The notes under the pieces were generated by a model. It was not told the origin of the DNA. It made no database searches and saw only the letters and a list, made by a program, of their open reading frames with translations. Below, piece by piece: positions 19,739 through 29,166 of a DNA stretch of 64,000 nucleotides. This stretch comes from Yersinia mollaretii ATCC 43969 (lineage in GTDB: Bacteria > Pseudomonadota > Gammaproteobacteria > Enterobacterales > Enterobacteriaceae), in NCBI RefSeq assembly GCF_013282725.1, contig NZ_CP054043.1, positions 3,410,001 to 3,474,000 of the forward strand, in the 5' to 3' direction. The first letter of the stretch is position 1. Each line of letters begins with the position of its first letter. Both the position numbers and the translations under genes were made by a program.

Positions 19739-20476
19739 ATGACGTCTGCAACTAAAACTAATAACAGTGGCTCGATCTCCTCTCCCATCGTGGTTGCACT
19801 GGATTATGCTAATAAAGACGCTGCGTTAGCCTTTGCTGATCGTGTTAATCCACGGGATTGCCGGTTAAAAGTGGGCAAAGAGATGTTTACCTTATTTGGC
19901 CCGCAACTGGTGCGTGATCTTCAACAACGCGGTTTTGACGTCTTTCTCGATCTGAAATTCCACGATATTCCCAATACCACAGCGCACGCCGTCGCCGCTG
20001 CCGCAGAGCTTGGCGTATGGATGGTGAATGTCCATGCCAGTGGTGGTGCTCGCATGATGACTGCCGCGAAAGAAGCGCTGTTACCTTATGGTCCACAAGC
20101 CCCCTTGCTGATTGCCGTGACGGTATTAACCAGCATGGATGGCGAAGATTTGCGTGATATCGGTATTAATATCAGCCCAGCTGAACATGCAGAGCGGTTG
20201 GCGAAACTGACATGGGATTGCGGTTTGGACGGCGTAGTCTGTTCTGCCCATGAAGCGGTACGCTTGAAACAGGTATGTGGCACAGATTTTAAACTGGTGA
20301 CGCCAGGGATTCGTCCGCAGGGCAGTGAAGCGGGTGATCAGCGCCGAATCATGACCCCCGAACAGGCTGTTGTCGCGGGTGTAGATTATATGGTAATAGG
20401 CCGCCCGATCACCCAATCACCTGACCCAGAAAAGACGCTGAGTGACATTCTGGCCTCACTGAATCAGGTGGCATAA
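19739..20476 (+). CDS. pyrF: Orotidine 5'-phosphate decarboxylase
   Basis: Catalyses the last step of UMP synthesis. The catalytic Asp/Lys array is in [15 protein letters not shown], with phosphate-binding [14 protein letters not shown] and IGRPITQS. I start at ATG 19739, giving 245 residues that match E. coli PyrF at the N-terminus in length; an in-frame ATG at 19601 would add 46 residues of unrelated sequence. Its TAA overlaps the yciH start (TAATGA), so the two are translationally coupled, as in E. coli. Confidence 0.97.
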   Translation: MTSATKTNNSGSISSPIVVALDYANKDAALAFADRVNPRDCRLKVGKEMFTLFGPQLVRDLQQRGFDVFLDLKFHDIPNTTAHAVAAAAELGVWMVNVHASGGARMMTAAKEALLPYGPQAPLLIAVTVLTSMDGEDLRDIGINISPAEHAERLAKLTWDCGLDGVVCSAHEAVRLKQVCGTDFKLVTPGIRPQGSEAGDQRRIMTPEQAVVAGVDYMVIGRPITQSPDPEKTLSDILASLNQVA

Positions 20477-20802
20477 TGAGCAATGATAATAGCCGTCTGG
20501 TTTATTCAACTGGCACTGGCCGCATCAGTGAACCTGAGGTTAAGACTGAACGGCCAAAAGGTGATGGTATTGTTCGCATTCAGCGCCAAACCAGTGGTCG
20601 CAAAGGAAAAGGCGTCAGTTTGATTACCGGCATTGACGGCAGTGATGACGAGCTAGAGAAACTGGCGGCTGAGCTGAAGAAAAAATGTGGTTGCGGTGGC
20701 TCGGTGAAAGAGGGCGTCATTGAGATTCAGGGCGATAAACGCGATCTGTTAAAGCAACTGCTAGAAGCCAAAGGAATGAAAGTTAAGCTGGCGGGTGGCT
20801 GA
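20476..20802 (+). CDS. yciH: SUI1/eIF1-family protein YciH
   Basis: A 108-residue homologue of translation initiation factor eIF1/SUI1. The C-terminal two thirds carry the fold, with [12 protein letters not shown], a [13 protein letters not shown] loop and the [20 protein letters not shown] end. In E. coli YciH can affect initiation fidelity, but it is not essential. It overlaps pyrF by one base and ends the operon. Confidence 0.95.
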   Translation: MSNDNSRLVYSTGTGRISEPEVKTERPKGDGIVRIQRQTSGRKGKGVSLITGIDGSDDELEKLAAELKKKCGCGGSVKEGVIEIQGDKRDLLKQLLEAKGMKVKLAGG

Positions 20803-20832
20803 GTTAATACCACTGAGAATATTATAATAATC

Positions 20833-20856
20833 ACGGCGCTTATATTTAAGCGCCGT
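20833..20856 (+). terminator. Hairpin after yciH
   Basis: ACGGCGCTTA / TAAGCGCCGT, an almost perfect 24-base palindrome 30 bases after the yciH stop. The following bases (ATGTAAAG) lack a T-run, so it is a weak terminator or an RNA 3' stabiliser. Confidence 0.6.
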
Positions 20857-20893
20857 ATGTAAAGTAACGTACAAGCGCTACATCGACTACATT

Positions 20894-21018
20894 TTATCCA
20901 AAGTAATTGAGTCTGTGCCTAGGCAGCAAACGAATGAATCCCAATGAGCTGACTTATGTCAGTGATTCGGGTGATAGAGTGTAGCTAACAACGGCACAGC
21001 CCCAAGTACGAAGGATAA
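20894..21018. repeat. Palindromic interspersed repeat (MITE-like), diverged copy 2
   Basis: About 125 bases with outer inverted ends TTATCC...GTCTGTGCC / GGCACAGCC...GGATAA and the same core dyad as copy 1 (GAGCTGACTTATGTCAGTGATTCGGG) in the opposite orientation. It ends three bases before the osmB stop codon. Confidence 0.65.
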
Positions 21019-21020
21019 AG

Positions 21021-21233
21021 TTATTTGCCGACCTGATGGCCAATAACCCCACCAATCGCGGCCCCGCCTAATGTCCCTAACGTACTGCCCGTCAGTACCG
21101 CACCACCTACCGCACCCGCACCGGCACCAATGGCGGTATTACGGTCACGTTTGGACATGTTTGAGCAAGCAGACAGTGATAAGGCTAGCGTGAGTGCTAA
21201 TGCAGCGGTCGCAAAACGTTTAGTGTTCATCAT
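21021..21233 (-). CDS. osmB: Osmotically inducible lipoprotein OsmB
   Basis: A 70-residue outer-membrane lipoprotein. The signal peptide ends in the lipobox LSAC (cysteine near residue 23), and the mature part is a glycine-zipper (AIGAGAGAVGGAVLTGSTLG, then TLGGAAIGGVIGHQVGK) that probably inserts in a membrane. In E. coli expression is raised by hyperosmolarity and stationary phase. The ribosome binding site AGGAG is seen upstream on the minus strand. A long palindrome lies in its upstream region. Confidence 0.93.
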   Translation of the reverse strand: MMNTKRFATAALALTLALSLSACSNMSKRDRNTAIGAGAGAVGGAVLTGSTLGTLGGAAIGGVIGHQVGK

Positions 21234-21255
21234 AGCAATTCTCCTGACGTTAGCT

Positions 21256-21318
21256 TTCGGTACAGATAGATCAGGTGATATACATTGAATGTATATGTCC
21301 TGATCTATCTGTGCCGAA
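21256..21318. repeat. 63-base near-perfect palindrome upstream of osmB
   Basis: The outer arms TTCGGTACAGATAGATCAGG and CCTGATCTATCTGTGCCGAA are inverted repeats with one mismatch, and the inner part (GATATACATT / AATGTATATG) is also self-complementary, so nearly the whole segment folds into one hairpin. It starts 23 bases before the osmB ATG in the direction of osmB transcription. It is either a transcribed leader hairpin, a cruciform or an intergenic palindromic repeat; I cannot decide which. Confidence 0.75.
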
Positions 21319-21714
21319 TTGAACTGACCCTACTAAGTATAGGCGTTGTATCAATTTTAGCCGCAGTCTCAATGTGTAAGTGTTTAGAATAAAAAATGCC
21401 GTTTAGGCTTAAATTCGGAATTATTACTGAAAAGTCCTTTTGTCACCGATAGAAACAAGTATAAATCTCCGAGTGTTATTTAATAGGTGAATAGTCTTAA
21501 TTTGGCTGGGTGAAGGGACTAATTAGGCATTATCCGAGTTGAAAGACACGATTAACTCATTGTCTGTGCTAAATAAAATATGACTCTTTGACACATACAA
21601 CTCTCAGTGTGTGCTTTCCAGCCGATCCTTACGCAGTTTATAGCTATTTATCCCATACCTGTTCTGAGCTGTGGCGCTGAAAATGAGTCAAATTCAGTTA
21701 TTCAGGATATGACG
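21319..21714. other. Region between osmB palindrome and the araD-like gene
   Basis: About 400 AT-rich bases holding the promoter of the epimerase gene. A GACACATA...TGTGTGC dyad lies near 21590-21614 and might bind a regulator, but I cannot identify it. No RNA gene is seen. Confidence 0.35.
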
Positions 21715-22410
21715 ATGCTCAACGAACTGAAACAGCAAGTCCTTACCGCTAATCTGGCTCTGCCACGCCATAATTTGGTGACATTCACTTGGGGCAATGT
21801 CAGCGCCGTTGATCGACAAAGTGGTTTGCTGGTCATCAAACCTTCCGGCGTGGAATATGATGTGATGACACTGAATGACATGGTGGTCGTGGAGTTGGAT
21901 ACCGGTAAAGTGGTTGAGGGCAGCAAAAAAACCTCGTCAGATACAGATACTCATCGAGTGCTTTACCTTAATTTTCCGCAAGTGGGCGGCATTGTTCATA
22001 CCCATTCACGCCATGCCACCATTTGGTCGCAAGCTGGGCTGGATTTACCCGCATGGGGCACGACACACGCTGATTACTTCTATGGCACCATTCCCTGTAC
22101 CCGCCAGATGACCTCCGAGGAGATTGCCGGTCGCTATGAGTGGGAAACGGGCAATGTGATTGTCGAAACATTTCATGAACGGGGTATTAAGCCAGAAGAT
22201 GTGCCTGCGGTTTTAGTCAATTCGCACGGGCCGTTTGCTTGGGGAAGCAGTGCGGATAATGCGGTTCACAATGCCGTGGTGCTGGAAGAACTGGCCTATA
22301 TGGGGATTTTCTCCCGCCAATTGAACCCACAATTAGGTGACATGCAACCGCAACTGCTGGATAAACACTATTTGCGTAAACACGGGAAAAATGCTTATTA
22401 CGGGCAGTAA
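21715..22410 (+). CDS. L-ribulose-5-phosphate 4-epimerase family protein (AraD/SgbE/UlaF)
   Basis: A class II aldolase/epimerase-fold enzyme of 231 residues, close to E. coli AraD, SgbE and UlaF over its whole length. It would convert L-ribulose 5-phosphate to D-xylulose 5-phosphate using a divalent metal. Visible are the [10 protein letters not shown] start, substrate loop VIKPSGV, metal ligands [10 protein letters not shown], catalytic region [13 protein letters not shown] and C-terminal DKHYLRKHG. The start at 21715 has AGGA at eight bases; in-frame ATGs at 21607 and 21709 are worse. No kinase, isomerase or transporter for a pentose pathway adjoins it, so which of the three roles it fills is open. 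Confidence 0.88.
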   Translation: MLNELKQQVLTANLALPRHNLVTFTWGNVSAVDRQSGLLVIKPSGVEYDVMTLNDMVVVELDTGKVVEGSKKTSSDTDTHRVLYLNFPQVGGIVHTHSRHATIWSQAGLDLPAWGTTHADYFYGTIPCTRQMTSEEIAGRYEWETGNVIVETFHERGIKPEDVPAVLVNSHGPFAWGSSADNAVHNAVVLEELAYMGIFSRQLNPQLGDMQPQLLDKHYLRKHGKNAYYGQ

Positions 22411-22429
22411 ATGCTGAATGGTTAAGGAG

Positions 22430-22457
22430 ACCCGTCCTCAATCTTGCACGGGTTTTT
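22430..22457 (+). terminator. Terminator after the araD-like gene
   Basis: ACCCGT / ACGGGT stem followed by TTTTT on the plus strand. It overlaps the last codons of the convergent DUF2164 gene. Confidence 0.6.
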
Positions 22458-22686
22458 CCAGCCATAGTACCGAGTCAGTGATGTCCAATACCTTTGCTTC
22501 TACTTGGGCAATGGCATCATTAATGCCTTGGTTGTAGTAGTGTGCGCCTAACTCACGGCTGATAAATTCGAGTAAAAACTCCGCGTCAAAATCCTCCAGT
22601 TCAATGCTGTGTTCTTGCTCCAAATAGCGCTGAATTTTCTGCGCCATACGCTGTGTTTGCTCACGCGTGAAAATAATGTCTGCCAC
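22438..22686 (-). CDS. DUF2164-family small protein
   Basis: An 82-residue acidic, helical protein with the pattern of DUF2164: FTREQTQRMAQKIQRYLEQE, EDFDAEFLLEFISRELGAHYYNQGINDA. It has no signal or membrane segment and no known biochemical role. It lies downstream of the DeoR-type regulator on the same strand with a 22-base gap, so it is probably co-transcribed with it. Confidence 0.8.
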   Translation of the reverse strand: MADIIFTREQTQRMAQKIQRYLEQEHSIELEDFDAEFLLEFISRELGAHYYNQGINDAIAQVEAKVLDITDSVLWLEKPVQD

Positions 22687-22708
22687 TGTGTGACTCCGTT
22701 AATCTGTG

Positions 22709-23455
22709 TTATTCACTGAGGATATCGACTTGGATGCCTTCGGCCATCAACTGCTGTTGATAGTCAGCGGGTAGGCGGCTATCGGTGATCACCCGGCTAA
22801 TGGCGGATAGCGGCGCTAATGGGTATTGATGGACCAAACCAAATTTTGAGGCATCGGACAAAATGATATTCTCAGCACCTTTGGCTAACACGCTATTGAT
22901 GACTTCCGCGCGCAATATATCGCGCCCAGTAAATCCGGTATCGATTTGATAGCCATCAATGCCGATAAACGCCTTACTGAAATGGACATGGCGCAGGCAG
23001 AGTTGCGTCAATGGGCCAACCATACTGTCACTTTTTTTCTGATAAATGCCGCCGAGCAGAATGACTTCACAAGCAGAATCTTTTAATTGGCGGGCAATGT
23101 AACCGCTGACGGTCACCAGTGTGATCCCTGGGCGTTGAGCCAGATGATGCGCTAGCAGAGCATTGCTACTGCCACTTTCGATAAAAACCGTCTCACCGTC
23201 ATTGACCAGCGAGGCGGCATAATGGGCCAATTTTTGCTTCATCGCAAAATGGGTCATCATGCGGACATCCACATCGTCGCTCTCAAGGGCCGCCGCTGAA
23301 CCGTGGACACGTTTGAGTAAGCCTCGTTTCTCCAGCACGTTGAGATCCTGTCGGATAGTCACCTCAGAGACATGGGTAACCTGCGCCAACTCATTGACGC
23401 TGATTCGTTTCCGGTCATTGACCAATTGTAAAATTGCCTGCTGTCTTGGGTTCAT
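22709..23455 (-). CDS. yciT: DeoR-family transcriptional regulator YciT
   Basis: A sugar-phosphate-responsive repressor of the DeoR/GlpR family, 248 residues, aligning along its whole length with E. coli YciT. The N-terminal HTH is residues 1-55 (RQQAILQLVNDRKRISVNEL, then SEVTIRQDLNVLEKRGLLKRVHG). The C-terminal sensor domain resembles ribose-5-phosphate isomerase folds, with FIESGSSNALLA and GIDGYQIDTGFTGRD. It is divergent from the fructose-6-phosphate aldolase gene, which makes that gene a natural target. Confidence 0.92.
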   Translation of the reverse strand: MNPRQQAILQLVNDRKRISVNELAQVTHVSEVTIRQDLNVLEKRGLLKRVHGSAAALESDDVDVRMMTHFAMKQKLAHYAASLVNDGETVFIESGSSNALLAHHLAQRPGITLVTVSGYIARQLKDSACEVILLGGIYQKKSDSMVGPLTQLCLRHVHFSKAFIGIDGYQIDTGFTGRDILRAEVINSVLAKGAENIILSDASKFGLVHQYPLAPLSAISRVITDSRLPADYQQQLMAEGIQVDILSE

Positions 23456-23619
23456 GGTGTTCCAGAGGGATAAATGTACTGAATAGTCATGCTGTCAATG
23501 ATAGCGGTACGCTAGCATGGGTAAATAATACCTTAAATAGCACGGATAATACGCGGTATTCCTAAGGTAAAAGTGAAGCTCACCACAACGCGGTCAGTGA
23601 CTTATTTGCTGTTAACGAA

Positions 23620-23675
23620 AACAGTAAAATACTTCGTTTGAAGTTTAATTGACTTTCGAATGAAAGTTAATTGAT
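23620..23675. promoter_or_regulatory. Candidate DeoR-type operators between yciT and fsa
   Basis: In this 348-base divergent region I see ACTTTCGAATGAAAGT at 23652-23667 (perfect ACTTTC / GAAAGT arms) and CTTCGTTTGAAG at 23634-23645. TTTCG/GAAA repeats are typical of DeoR-family operators. That YciT binds here is inference from position and motif type. Confidence 0.45.
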
Positions 23676-23803
23676 AAGGATCACATTATTGATGGGGGAT
23701 TAGTCTATGATTGCAGCTAATGATTCTTTGTTAATCTATTCGCTCAGTTAGGGTGTTTGCTTCACCTGTCTGGTCGCTTAACTCATCCAAACCGGAGGTT
23801 TTT

Positions 23804-24469
23804 ATGGAGCTTTATCTCGACACCGCAGATGTGGCCGCAGTGAAACGGCTGGCACGTATATTGCCCTTGCAAGGGGTCACCACCAACCCGAGTATTCTGG
23901 CAAAAGCAGGTAAACCTATCTGGGAAGTGTTGCCTGCACTACGTGATGCTTTGGGCGGTACGGGCAAACTTTTCGCGCAAGTGTTGGCCAGTGATAGCGA
24001 GCTAATGGTGTCTGAAGCGGTACTGTTGTCGCAGCGCGTCCCCGGTTTGGTGATCAAAGTTCCGGCAACTGCTGAGGGGCTGGCGGCGATTAAAAAACTG
24101 AAAGCGATGTCGATTCCGACACTCGGCACGGCGGTCTATGGCGCAGGGCAAGGCTTGTTGTCAGCTCTAGCGGGGGCAGAATATGTTGCGCCCTATGTCA
24201 ATCGGCTAGATGCACAAGGCGGTGATGGCATCGCGATGGTTCGTGAATTGCAACAGTTGCTGACCTTACATGCACCGAGTGCAAAAGTGCTGGCGGCCAG
24301 TTTCCGCACCCCACGCCAAGTGCTGGACTGCCTGCTGGCGGGCTGCCAATCAGTCACTATTCCGGTGGATGTGGCTGAGCTATTTATCAGCACACCAGCA
24401 GTAAAAGCGGCAGTCGAACAGTTTGAGCAAGATTGGCAGGGGGCATTTGGTTCGGCCATTCTCAGCTAG
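23804..24469 (+). CDS. fsaA: Fructose-6-phosphate aldolase
   Basis: A transaldolase-family class I aldolase that cleaves fructose 6-phosphate to dihydroxyacetone and glyceraldehyde 3-phosphate. The 221-residue product matches E. coli FsaA throughout. The Schiff-base lysine is Lys85 in [12 protein letters not shown], and [24 protein letters not shown] and [10 protein letters not shown] are conserved. I start at ATG 23804 ([10 protein letters not shown]) with CCGGAGG upstream; the in-frame ATG at 23753 adds residues not found in the family. Divergent from yciT. Confidence 0.95.
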   Translation: MELYLDTADVAAVKRLARILPLQGVTTNPSILAKAGKPIWEVLPALRDALGGTGKLFAQVLASDSELMVSEAVLLSQRVPGLVIKVPATAEGLAAIKKLKAMSIPTLGTAVYGAGQGLLSALAGAEYVAPYVNRLDAQGGDGIAMVRELQQLLTLHAPSAKVLAASFRTPRQVLDCLLAGCQSVTIPVDVAELFISTPAVKAAVEQFEQDWQGAFGSAILS

Positions 24470-24510
24470 TGAGATAAGTGTTTTTGCATGATAGCGGTAC
24501 TTTGCATAAG

Positions 24511-24547
24511 AAAAGAAAAACGCCCTGCGAATATCCAACAGGGCGTT
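24511..24547 (-). terminator. Terminator of the cstA-ybdD operon
   Basis: AACGCCCTG / CAGGGCGTT stem; the minus strand continues TTTTTCTTTT. It closes the leftward operon; the plus strand lacks Ts after the stem, so fsaA is less well served. Confidence 0.85.
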
Positions 24548-24578
24548 ACGGTGTCACCTAAATGCCAGTGTCATGACA

Positions 24579-24887
24579 TCAACAAGGGCATTTTCCTAAT
24601 TTACCCGCCTGACTAGGGAAACGAGCATCCAGACAGTAGCGGTGGAAATCCCGTTCACTCATTGGCGGTGTCTCTGGGTGATGGCGGCGCATATGATTCA
24701 CATAATTACCATAATCCTGTACGCCCACCATCAGCCGAAAACTCTGCGCCACGCGTTGTGCAATCAAGCGCACCCAGGCCCGCAAATGGGTGGGGTGAGC
24801 GACCACCGGCACCAGCGGAATGCAGCGCGTAATCTGGCGCGACGCACTTGCGGATCGTGGACGAAAGGGGATACCTGCATTAGCCAC
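24579..24887 (-). CDS. YbdD/YjiX-family small protein
   Basis: A 102-residue protein of the DUF466 (YbdD/YjiX) type that regularly accompanies CstA/BtsT transporters. The family core is SFRLMVGVQDYGNYVNHMRR, then HPETPPMSERDFHRYCLDAR and a C-terminal cysteine pair (KCPC). The start is GTG at 24887 behind a perfect AGGAGG six bases upstream; it overlaps the cstA stop codon region by about eight bases, so translation is coupled. An ATG at 24923 exists but lacks a ribosome binding site. The N-terminal 35 residues are longer than in the E. coli paralogues. The role in transport is not known. Confidence 0.85.
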   Translation of the reverse strand: MANAGIPFRPRSASASRQITRCIPLVPVVAHPTHLRAWVRLIAQRVAQSFRLMVGVQDYGNYVNHMRRHHPETPPMSERDFHRYCLDARFPSQAGKLGKCPC

Positions 24888-26946
24888 GGACAGCCTCCTC
24901 ACGGAATACAATTTCAGTTTCATGAGTGGTCGGTTTGCTGGATTTCAGCGCACGACGCACCACAAACACGGATGAAATCAACATGGTCACCGCCACCAGC
25001 ATGAAGAAGGCGCATAACGCCGCATTGATCTGGTTGTTGAAGACGATAGTTTCCATGTCTTTAATGCTCTTAGCGGGGGCGATTAATACCCCTTGCTCAA
25101 CACCGGCAGAGAATTTCCGTGCTTGAGCCAAGAAGCCAATACTCGGTTTTTCATGGAAAATCTTCTGGAAGCCCGCCGTCATTGAGGTGATAAACAGCCC
25201 AATAGTGGGCACGATGGTTACCCAAGCATAGCGCTGCTTCTTCATTTTAAACAGCACCACGGTCCCCAAAATCAACGCCATTGATGCCAACATCTGGTTA
25301 CCAATGCCGAACAGTGGCCACAAGGTATTGATGCCGCCAAGTGGATCGACCACACCTTGATAAACGAAGAAGCCCCAGCAGGCCACGGCGACCGTAGTGC
25401 CCGATAAGTTACCCAGCCATGAGCGGTTATTGGCCATGCTTGGGACGACGACCCCAACCAAATCCTGCACCATAAAGCGGCAAGCACGGGTTCCGGCATC
25501 AACGGCGGTCAGAATAAACATCGCCTCAAACAGAATGGCGAAGTGATACCAGAAGGCCATCATGTTACGGCTGTTAAAGACTTCACTGATGATATGGGCC
25601 ATGCCGACAGCAAAGGTCGGCGCGCCCCCCGCACGAGACAGAATCGACTTCTCGCCGACATCTTGGGCGATCATCGTCAAGGTTTCTGGCGTCACCACAA
25701 ATCCCCAGCTATTGATCGCCAGCGCGGCACTCTCTACCGTGGTGCCGATCAACGCCGCCGGTGAGTTCATGGCGAAGTAGACGCCCGGATCGATAACCGA
25801 AGCACAGATAAGCGCCATGATGGCGACGAAGGACTCCATCAGCATCGCGCCGTAGCCGATAAAGCGGATATGACTCTCACGCTCAACCAGTTTTGGTGTA
25901 GTCCCACTCGCCACCAGTGCATGGAAGCCAGAGATGGCACCACAGGCAATGGTGATAAACAGGAACGGGAATAAGCTGCCGGAGAATACCGGGCCGCTGC
26001 CATCAATAAAGCGTGAGACGGCGGGCATCTTCATTTCAGGCATGGCGAAGACGATCCCCACGGCCAAACCGATAATGACGCCAATTTTCAGGAAGGTGGA
26101 GAGGTAGTCGCGTGGCGCTAGCAGCAGCCACACTGGCAATACTGAGGCGATAAAGCCATAGATAATCAGCACCCACGTTAGGGTAGTGCCGTGCAAGGTG
26201 AAGAATGGCCCCCAATAGGGGTCAACTGCGATATTCCCGCCGTAAATAATGGCGGTCATCATCAGCACGAAACCGATTAATGACACTTCAGCAATTTTAC
26301 CGGGGCGAATAAATCGCATATAGACACCCATAAACAGGGCGATTGGGATGGTGGCGGCGATGGTAAACAGACCCCATGGGCTGTCGGCCAAGGCTTTCAC
26401 CACCACTAATGCCAGCGCGGACAAGATGATAATCATCACGCCCAATGCGCCCAGCATGGTGATCACCCCAGCAAAGGCGCCCAGCTCTTGTTTTGCCATC
26501 TCACCGAGGGAGCGACCATCGCGGCGGGTGGAGATAAACAGGATCAAGAAATCCTGTACCGCACCGGCCATCATCACCCCAACCAGAATCCAGATAGTGC
26601 CGGGTAAAAAGCCCATCTGCGCGGCGAGAATTGGCCCGACTAATGGCCCGGCCCCAGCGATGGCGGCGAAGTGGTGGCCGAACAGCACCCACTTATTGGT
26701 CGGAACATAATCCAAACCATCATTACGGCGTTCTGCCGGCGTTAGACGCCGATCATCCAGTTCAAAGACATTTTTGGCAATAAAGAGGCTGTAAAAGCGG
26801 TAAGCAATGCTGTAACAGGCCACCGATGCAATCACCAACCAGATGGCATTAACATGCTCACCCCGGCTAAGTGCCAGCATGGCAAAGGCAAATGCACCTA
26901 TTAACGCCACGGTCAGCCAAATGACGACAGTCTTGACGTTCTTCAT
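24880..26946 (-). CDS. cstA: CstA/BtsT-family pyruvate or peptide transporter
   Basis: A polytopic inner-membrane transporter of 688 residues. E. coli CstA and BtsT (YjiY) take up pyruvate, and CstA was first described as a carbon-starvation peptide transporter. Around 16-18 hydrophobic segments are seen. Conserved blocks include FGHHFAAIAGAGPLVGPILA, PVWLLLAPRDYLSTFLKIG, CGAISGFHALVASGTTPK and GGINTLWPLFGIGNQMLA. It forms an operon with the YbdD-type gene. Choosing between the cstA and btsT names needs a phylogeny; the symbol given is the likelier. Confidence 0.9.
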   Translation of the reverse strand: MKNVKTVVIWLTVALIGAFAFAMLALSRGEHVNAIWLVIASVACYSIAYRFYSLFIAKNVFELDDRRLTPAERRNDGLDYVPTNKWVLFGHHFAAIAGAGPLVGPILAAQMGFLPGTIWILVGVMMAGAVQDFLILFISTRRDGRSLGEMAKQELGAFAGVITMLGALGVMIIILSALALVVVKALADSPWGLFTIAATIPIALFMGVYMRFIRPGKIAEVSLIGFVLMMTAIIYGGNIAVDPYWGPFFTLHGTTLTWVLIIYGFIASVLPVWLLLAPRDYLSTFLKIGVIIGLAVGIVFAMPEMKMPAVSRFIDGSGPVFSGSLFPFLFITIACGAISGFHALVASGTTPKLVERESHIRFIGYGAMLMESFVAIMALICASVIDPGVYFAMNSPAALIGTTVESAALAINSWGFVVTPETLTMIAQDVGEKSILSRAGGAPTFAVGMAHIISEVFNSRNMMAFWYHFAILFEAMFILTAVDAGTRACRFMVQDLVGVVVPSMANNRSWLGNLSGTTVAVACWGFFVYQGVVDPLGGINTLWPLFGIGNQMLASMALILGTVVLFKMKKQRYAWVTIVPTIGLFITSMTAGFQKIFHEKPSIGFLAQARKFSAGVEQGVLIAPAKSIKDMETIVFNNQINAALCAFFMLVAVTMLISSVFVVRRALKSSKPTTHETEIVFREEAVRG

Positions 26947-27156
26947 GGGTAACGACTCCTTCGTTTTGTAGGGGGATCTTACGATCCATTAACATAGGAG
27001 CTTTGATGTGAAAGAAAAGTAGCGAAAGTGAAAAATGTGATGTGTAAAATGTTTTTACGTCATAATTGGTAGCACTTTTTTACATATTGCTATATTGGCA
27101 TGAATAAGTCTGCGGATAGGGATAAGGGGAGTTAATTGAACGGGGTGGCACAGAAT

Positions 27157-27193
27157 TGAAAAAACCGTGGGATGTTTTACATCACCACGGTTT
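27157..27193 (-). terminator. Terminator after rnb
   Basis: AAACCGTGG / CCACGGTTT arms with a T-run (TTTTTTC) at the minus-strand 3' side, 38 bases after the rnb stop. Confidence 0.85.
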
Positions 27194-27231
27194 GTCATAG
27201 GATTCACGATAACTTCAGGTCATAAACGATA

Positions 27232-29166
27232 TTAAGCCACCGGACGGGCAACCACATTGCGGGTTTCCATGCGAACTTCAGCAATGCAAACTTCAATTTT
27301 GTCACTCTGGCTGTAAACCGTCTCACCTTTAACCTGCACGGTGCCAGTTTCCTGACTGCACACCATCTCATCACGAACGGCATGAATAAAGGGTGCGGGA
27401 ATAAAGGCCACCGCGCCATTATCCAGCAAGCGCACGCGCAAACCGCCACGGGTCACATCAATGATCTCCGCAGGGAAGCGAGTCTCAGTGCCAGCCATCG
27501 GCTGGAGATAACGGGCATATAACCAGTCACCGACATCGCGTTCAGCCATGCGATTCAGGCGACGACGTTCAGCCAATTGCACCGTGATCTCATCTTGCGG
27601 TTTCTCCGCTTGTTGGCCGGTAATAATAGCTTTTAGCAGGCGGTGATTGACCATATCGCCATATTTACGAATAGGCGATGTCCAAGTGGCATAAGCCTCC
27701 AGCCCCAAACCAAAGTGTGGACCTGGCACCGTGCTGATTTCAGCATAGGTCTGGAAGCGGCGGATACGGCTGTCGAGGAACTGGGTTGGCAAGGCATCAA
27801 GATGGCGGCGCAACTCACAGAAGCCCGGCAGAGTCAGCAGCGCTTGTGGGTCAGCTTCGACGCCATTGGCTTGCAGTACCGTCGCTGCTTGCTCAACCAG
27901 TGCCGGATCAAATCCGGTATGCACGTTATAAATGCCAAAGCCAAGATTATCACGCAGCGCAAGGGCGGCGCAGACATTGGCGGCAATCATGCACTCCTCA
28001 ACAATGCGGTTCGCAATGCGGCGATGCTCAACAATGATGTCCAGCACTTCGCCTTTTTCACCCAGCAGGAAGCGGTAGTCTGGGCGATCTTTAAATACCA
28101 GCGCATGTTCGGTACGCCACTGGCTGCGGGCCTCACAAACTTGTTTCAGCAGGGTGATTTGCTGCGCAATTTCTGGGTTTTGCGGCTGCCAGTCACTTTG
28201 GCCTTCCAGCCAATCAGAGACTTCGTCATACACCAGCTTGGCTTTGGATTCGACCCACGCGGCAGAGAAGCGAATGTCGTCACCCAAAGCCCCATCAGCG
28301 GCGATGGTGACACGGCACACCAGCACCGGACGGCGCTCATTAGGTCGTAAAGAGCAGAGATTGTCGGACAAATCCCGTGGCAGCATGGGGATGTTAAAGC
28401 CCGGCAGATAGTTGGTGAACGCGCGTTTACGGGCGATTAAATCCAACTCACTGTTTTCATCGACATAAGCCGTCGGGTCGGCAATCGCAATGGTCAACAA
28501 CAGGGAACCGTCACCTTTGTCTTCCACATACAGCGCATCATCCATATCTTCAGTACTGGCACTGTCGATGGTGACAAAATTGAGTGCGGTGAGATCTTCA
28601 CGTTGCAGATCAGTATCATGCAGTGCGGATTCCACCATCACTGGGGCTTCACGCTCCAGATTATGACGCGCTAAAGTGACCCACCAAGGGACGAAATGGT
28701 CCTCGCCGTGGGTAATGAAGGCGGTTAAATCAGCATTAAAAGCGCGATCGCCTTTTAATGGGTGGCGGCGCATTTCGGCGACGGCCCAATCACCGGTCTG
28801 GAAGTCATGCGGCAGATCAGTGGCTGCACGGCAGTGAATCGCATCACGCAGCAGTGGGTGGTCAGGGACGATAGAGAGGCGATCATCTTTTCGTTGTACG
28901 CGACCCACAAAGCGCGATAAAAATGGCTCAACCAGTGTTTCTGGCTCCACAATTTCACGATCTTTATCGGTGTGCAGGGTGGCAATAATCCGATCGCCAT
29001 GCATCACTTTTTTCATCTGCGGCGGCGGAATAAAATAACTTTTCTGTCCGTCTACCTCAAGAAAGCCAAAGCCTTTCTCAGTACCTTTTACTACGCCTTC
29101 AACGCGCGGGGTCTGAGTGTGAAGTTGCTGTTTTAGCTGCGCCAGCAGCGGGTTATCTTGAAACAT
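27232..29166 (-). CDS. rnb: Exoribonuclease II
   Basis: A 3'-to-5' processive exonuclease acting on single-stranded RNA. The N-terminus carries two cold-shock OB folds ([20 protein letters not shown]). The RNB catalytic domain has the four Asp cluster in [20 protein letters not shown], plus the [19 protein letters not shown] and [15 protein letters not shown] motifs. An S1 domain ends the protein. The length is 644 residues as in E. coli. Monocistronic, between ydeP and cstA. Confidence 0.97.
   Translation of the reverse strand: MFQDNPLLAQLKQQLHTQTPRVEGVVKGTEKGFGFLEVDGQKSYFIPPPQMKKVMHGDRIIATLHTDKDREIVEPETLVEPFLSRFVGRVQRKDDRLSIVPDHPLLRDAIHCRAATDLPHDFQTGDWAVAEMRRHPLKGDRAFNADLTAFITHGEDHFVPWWVTLARHNLEREAPVMVESALHDTDLQREDLTALNFVTIDSASTEDMDDALYVEDKGDGSLLLTIAIADPTAYVDENSELDLIARKRAFTNYLPGFNIPMLPRDLSDNLCSLRPNERRPVLVCRVTIAADGALGDDIRFSAAWVESKAKLVYDEVSDWLEGQSDWQPQNPEIAQQITLLKQVCEARSQWRTEHALVFKDRPDYRFLLGEKGEVLDIIVEHRRIANRIVEECMIAANVCAALALRDNLGFGIYNVHTGFDPALVEQAATVLQANGVEADPQALLTLPGFCELRRHLDALPTQFLDSRIRRFQTYAEISTVPGPHFGLGLEAYATWTSPIRKYGDMVNHRLLKAIITGQQAEKPQDEITVQLAERRRLNRMAERDVGDWLYARYLQPMAGTETRFPAEIIDVTRGGLRVRLLDNGAVAFIPAPFIHAVRDEMVCSQETGTVQVKGETVYSQSDKIEVCIAEVRMETRNVVARPVA

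Noticed and set aside
26947..27156. CRP site upstream of cstA
   Set aside because: TGTGATGTGTAAAATG near 27037 has one good half-site but no matching second half, so I do not call it.
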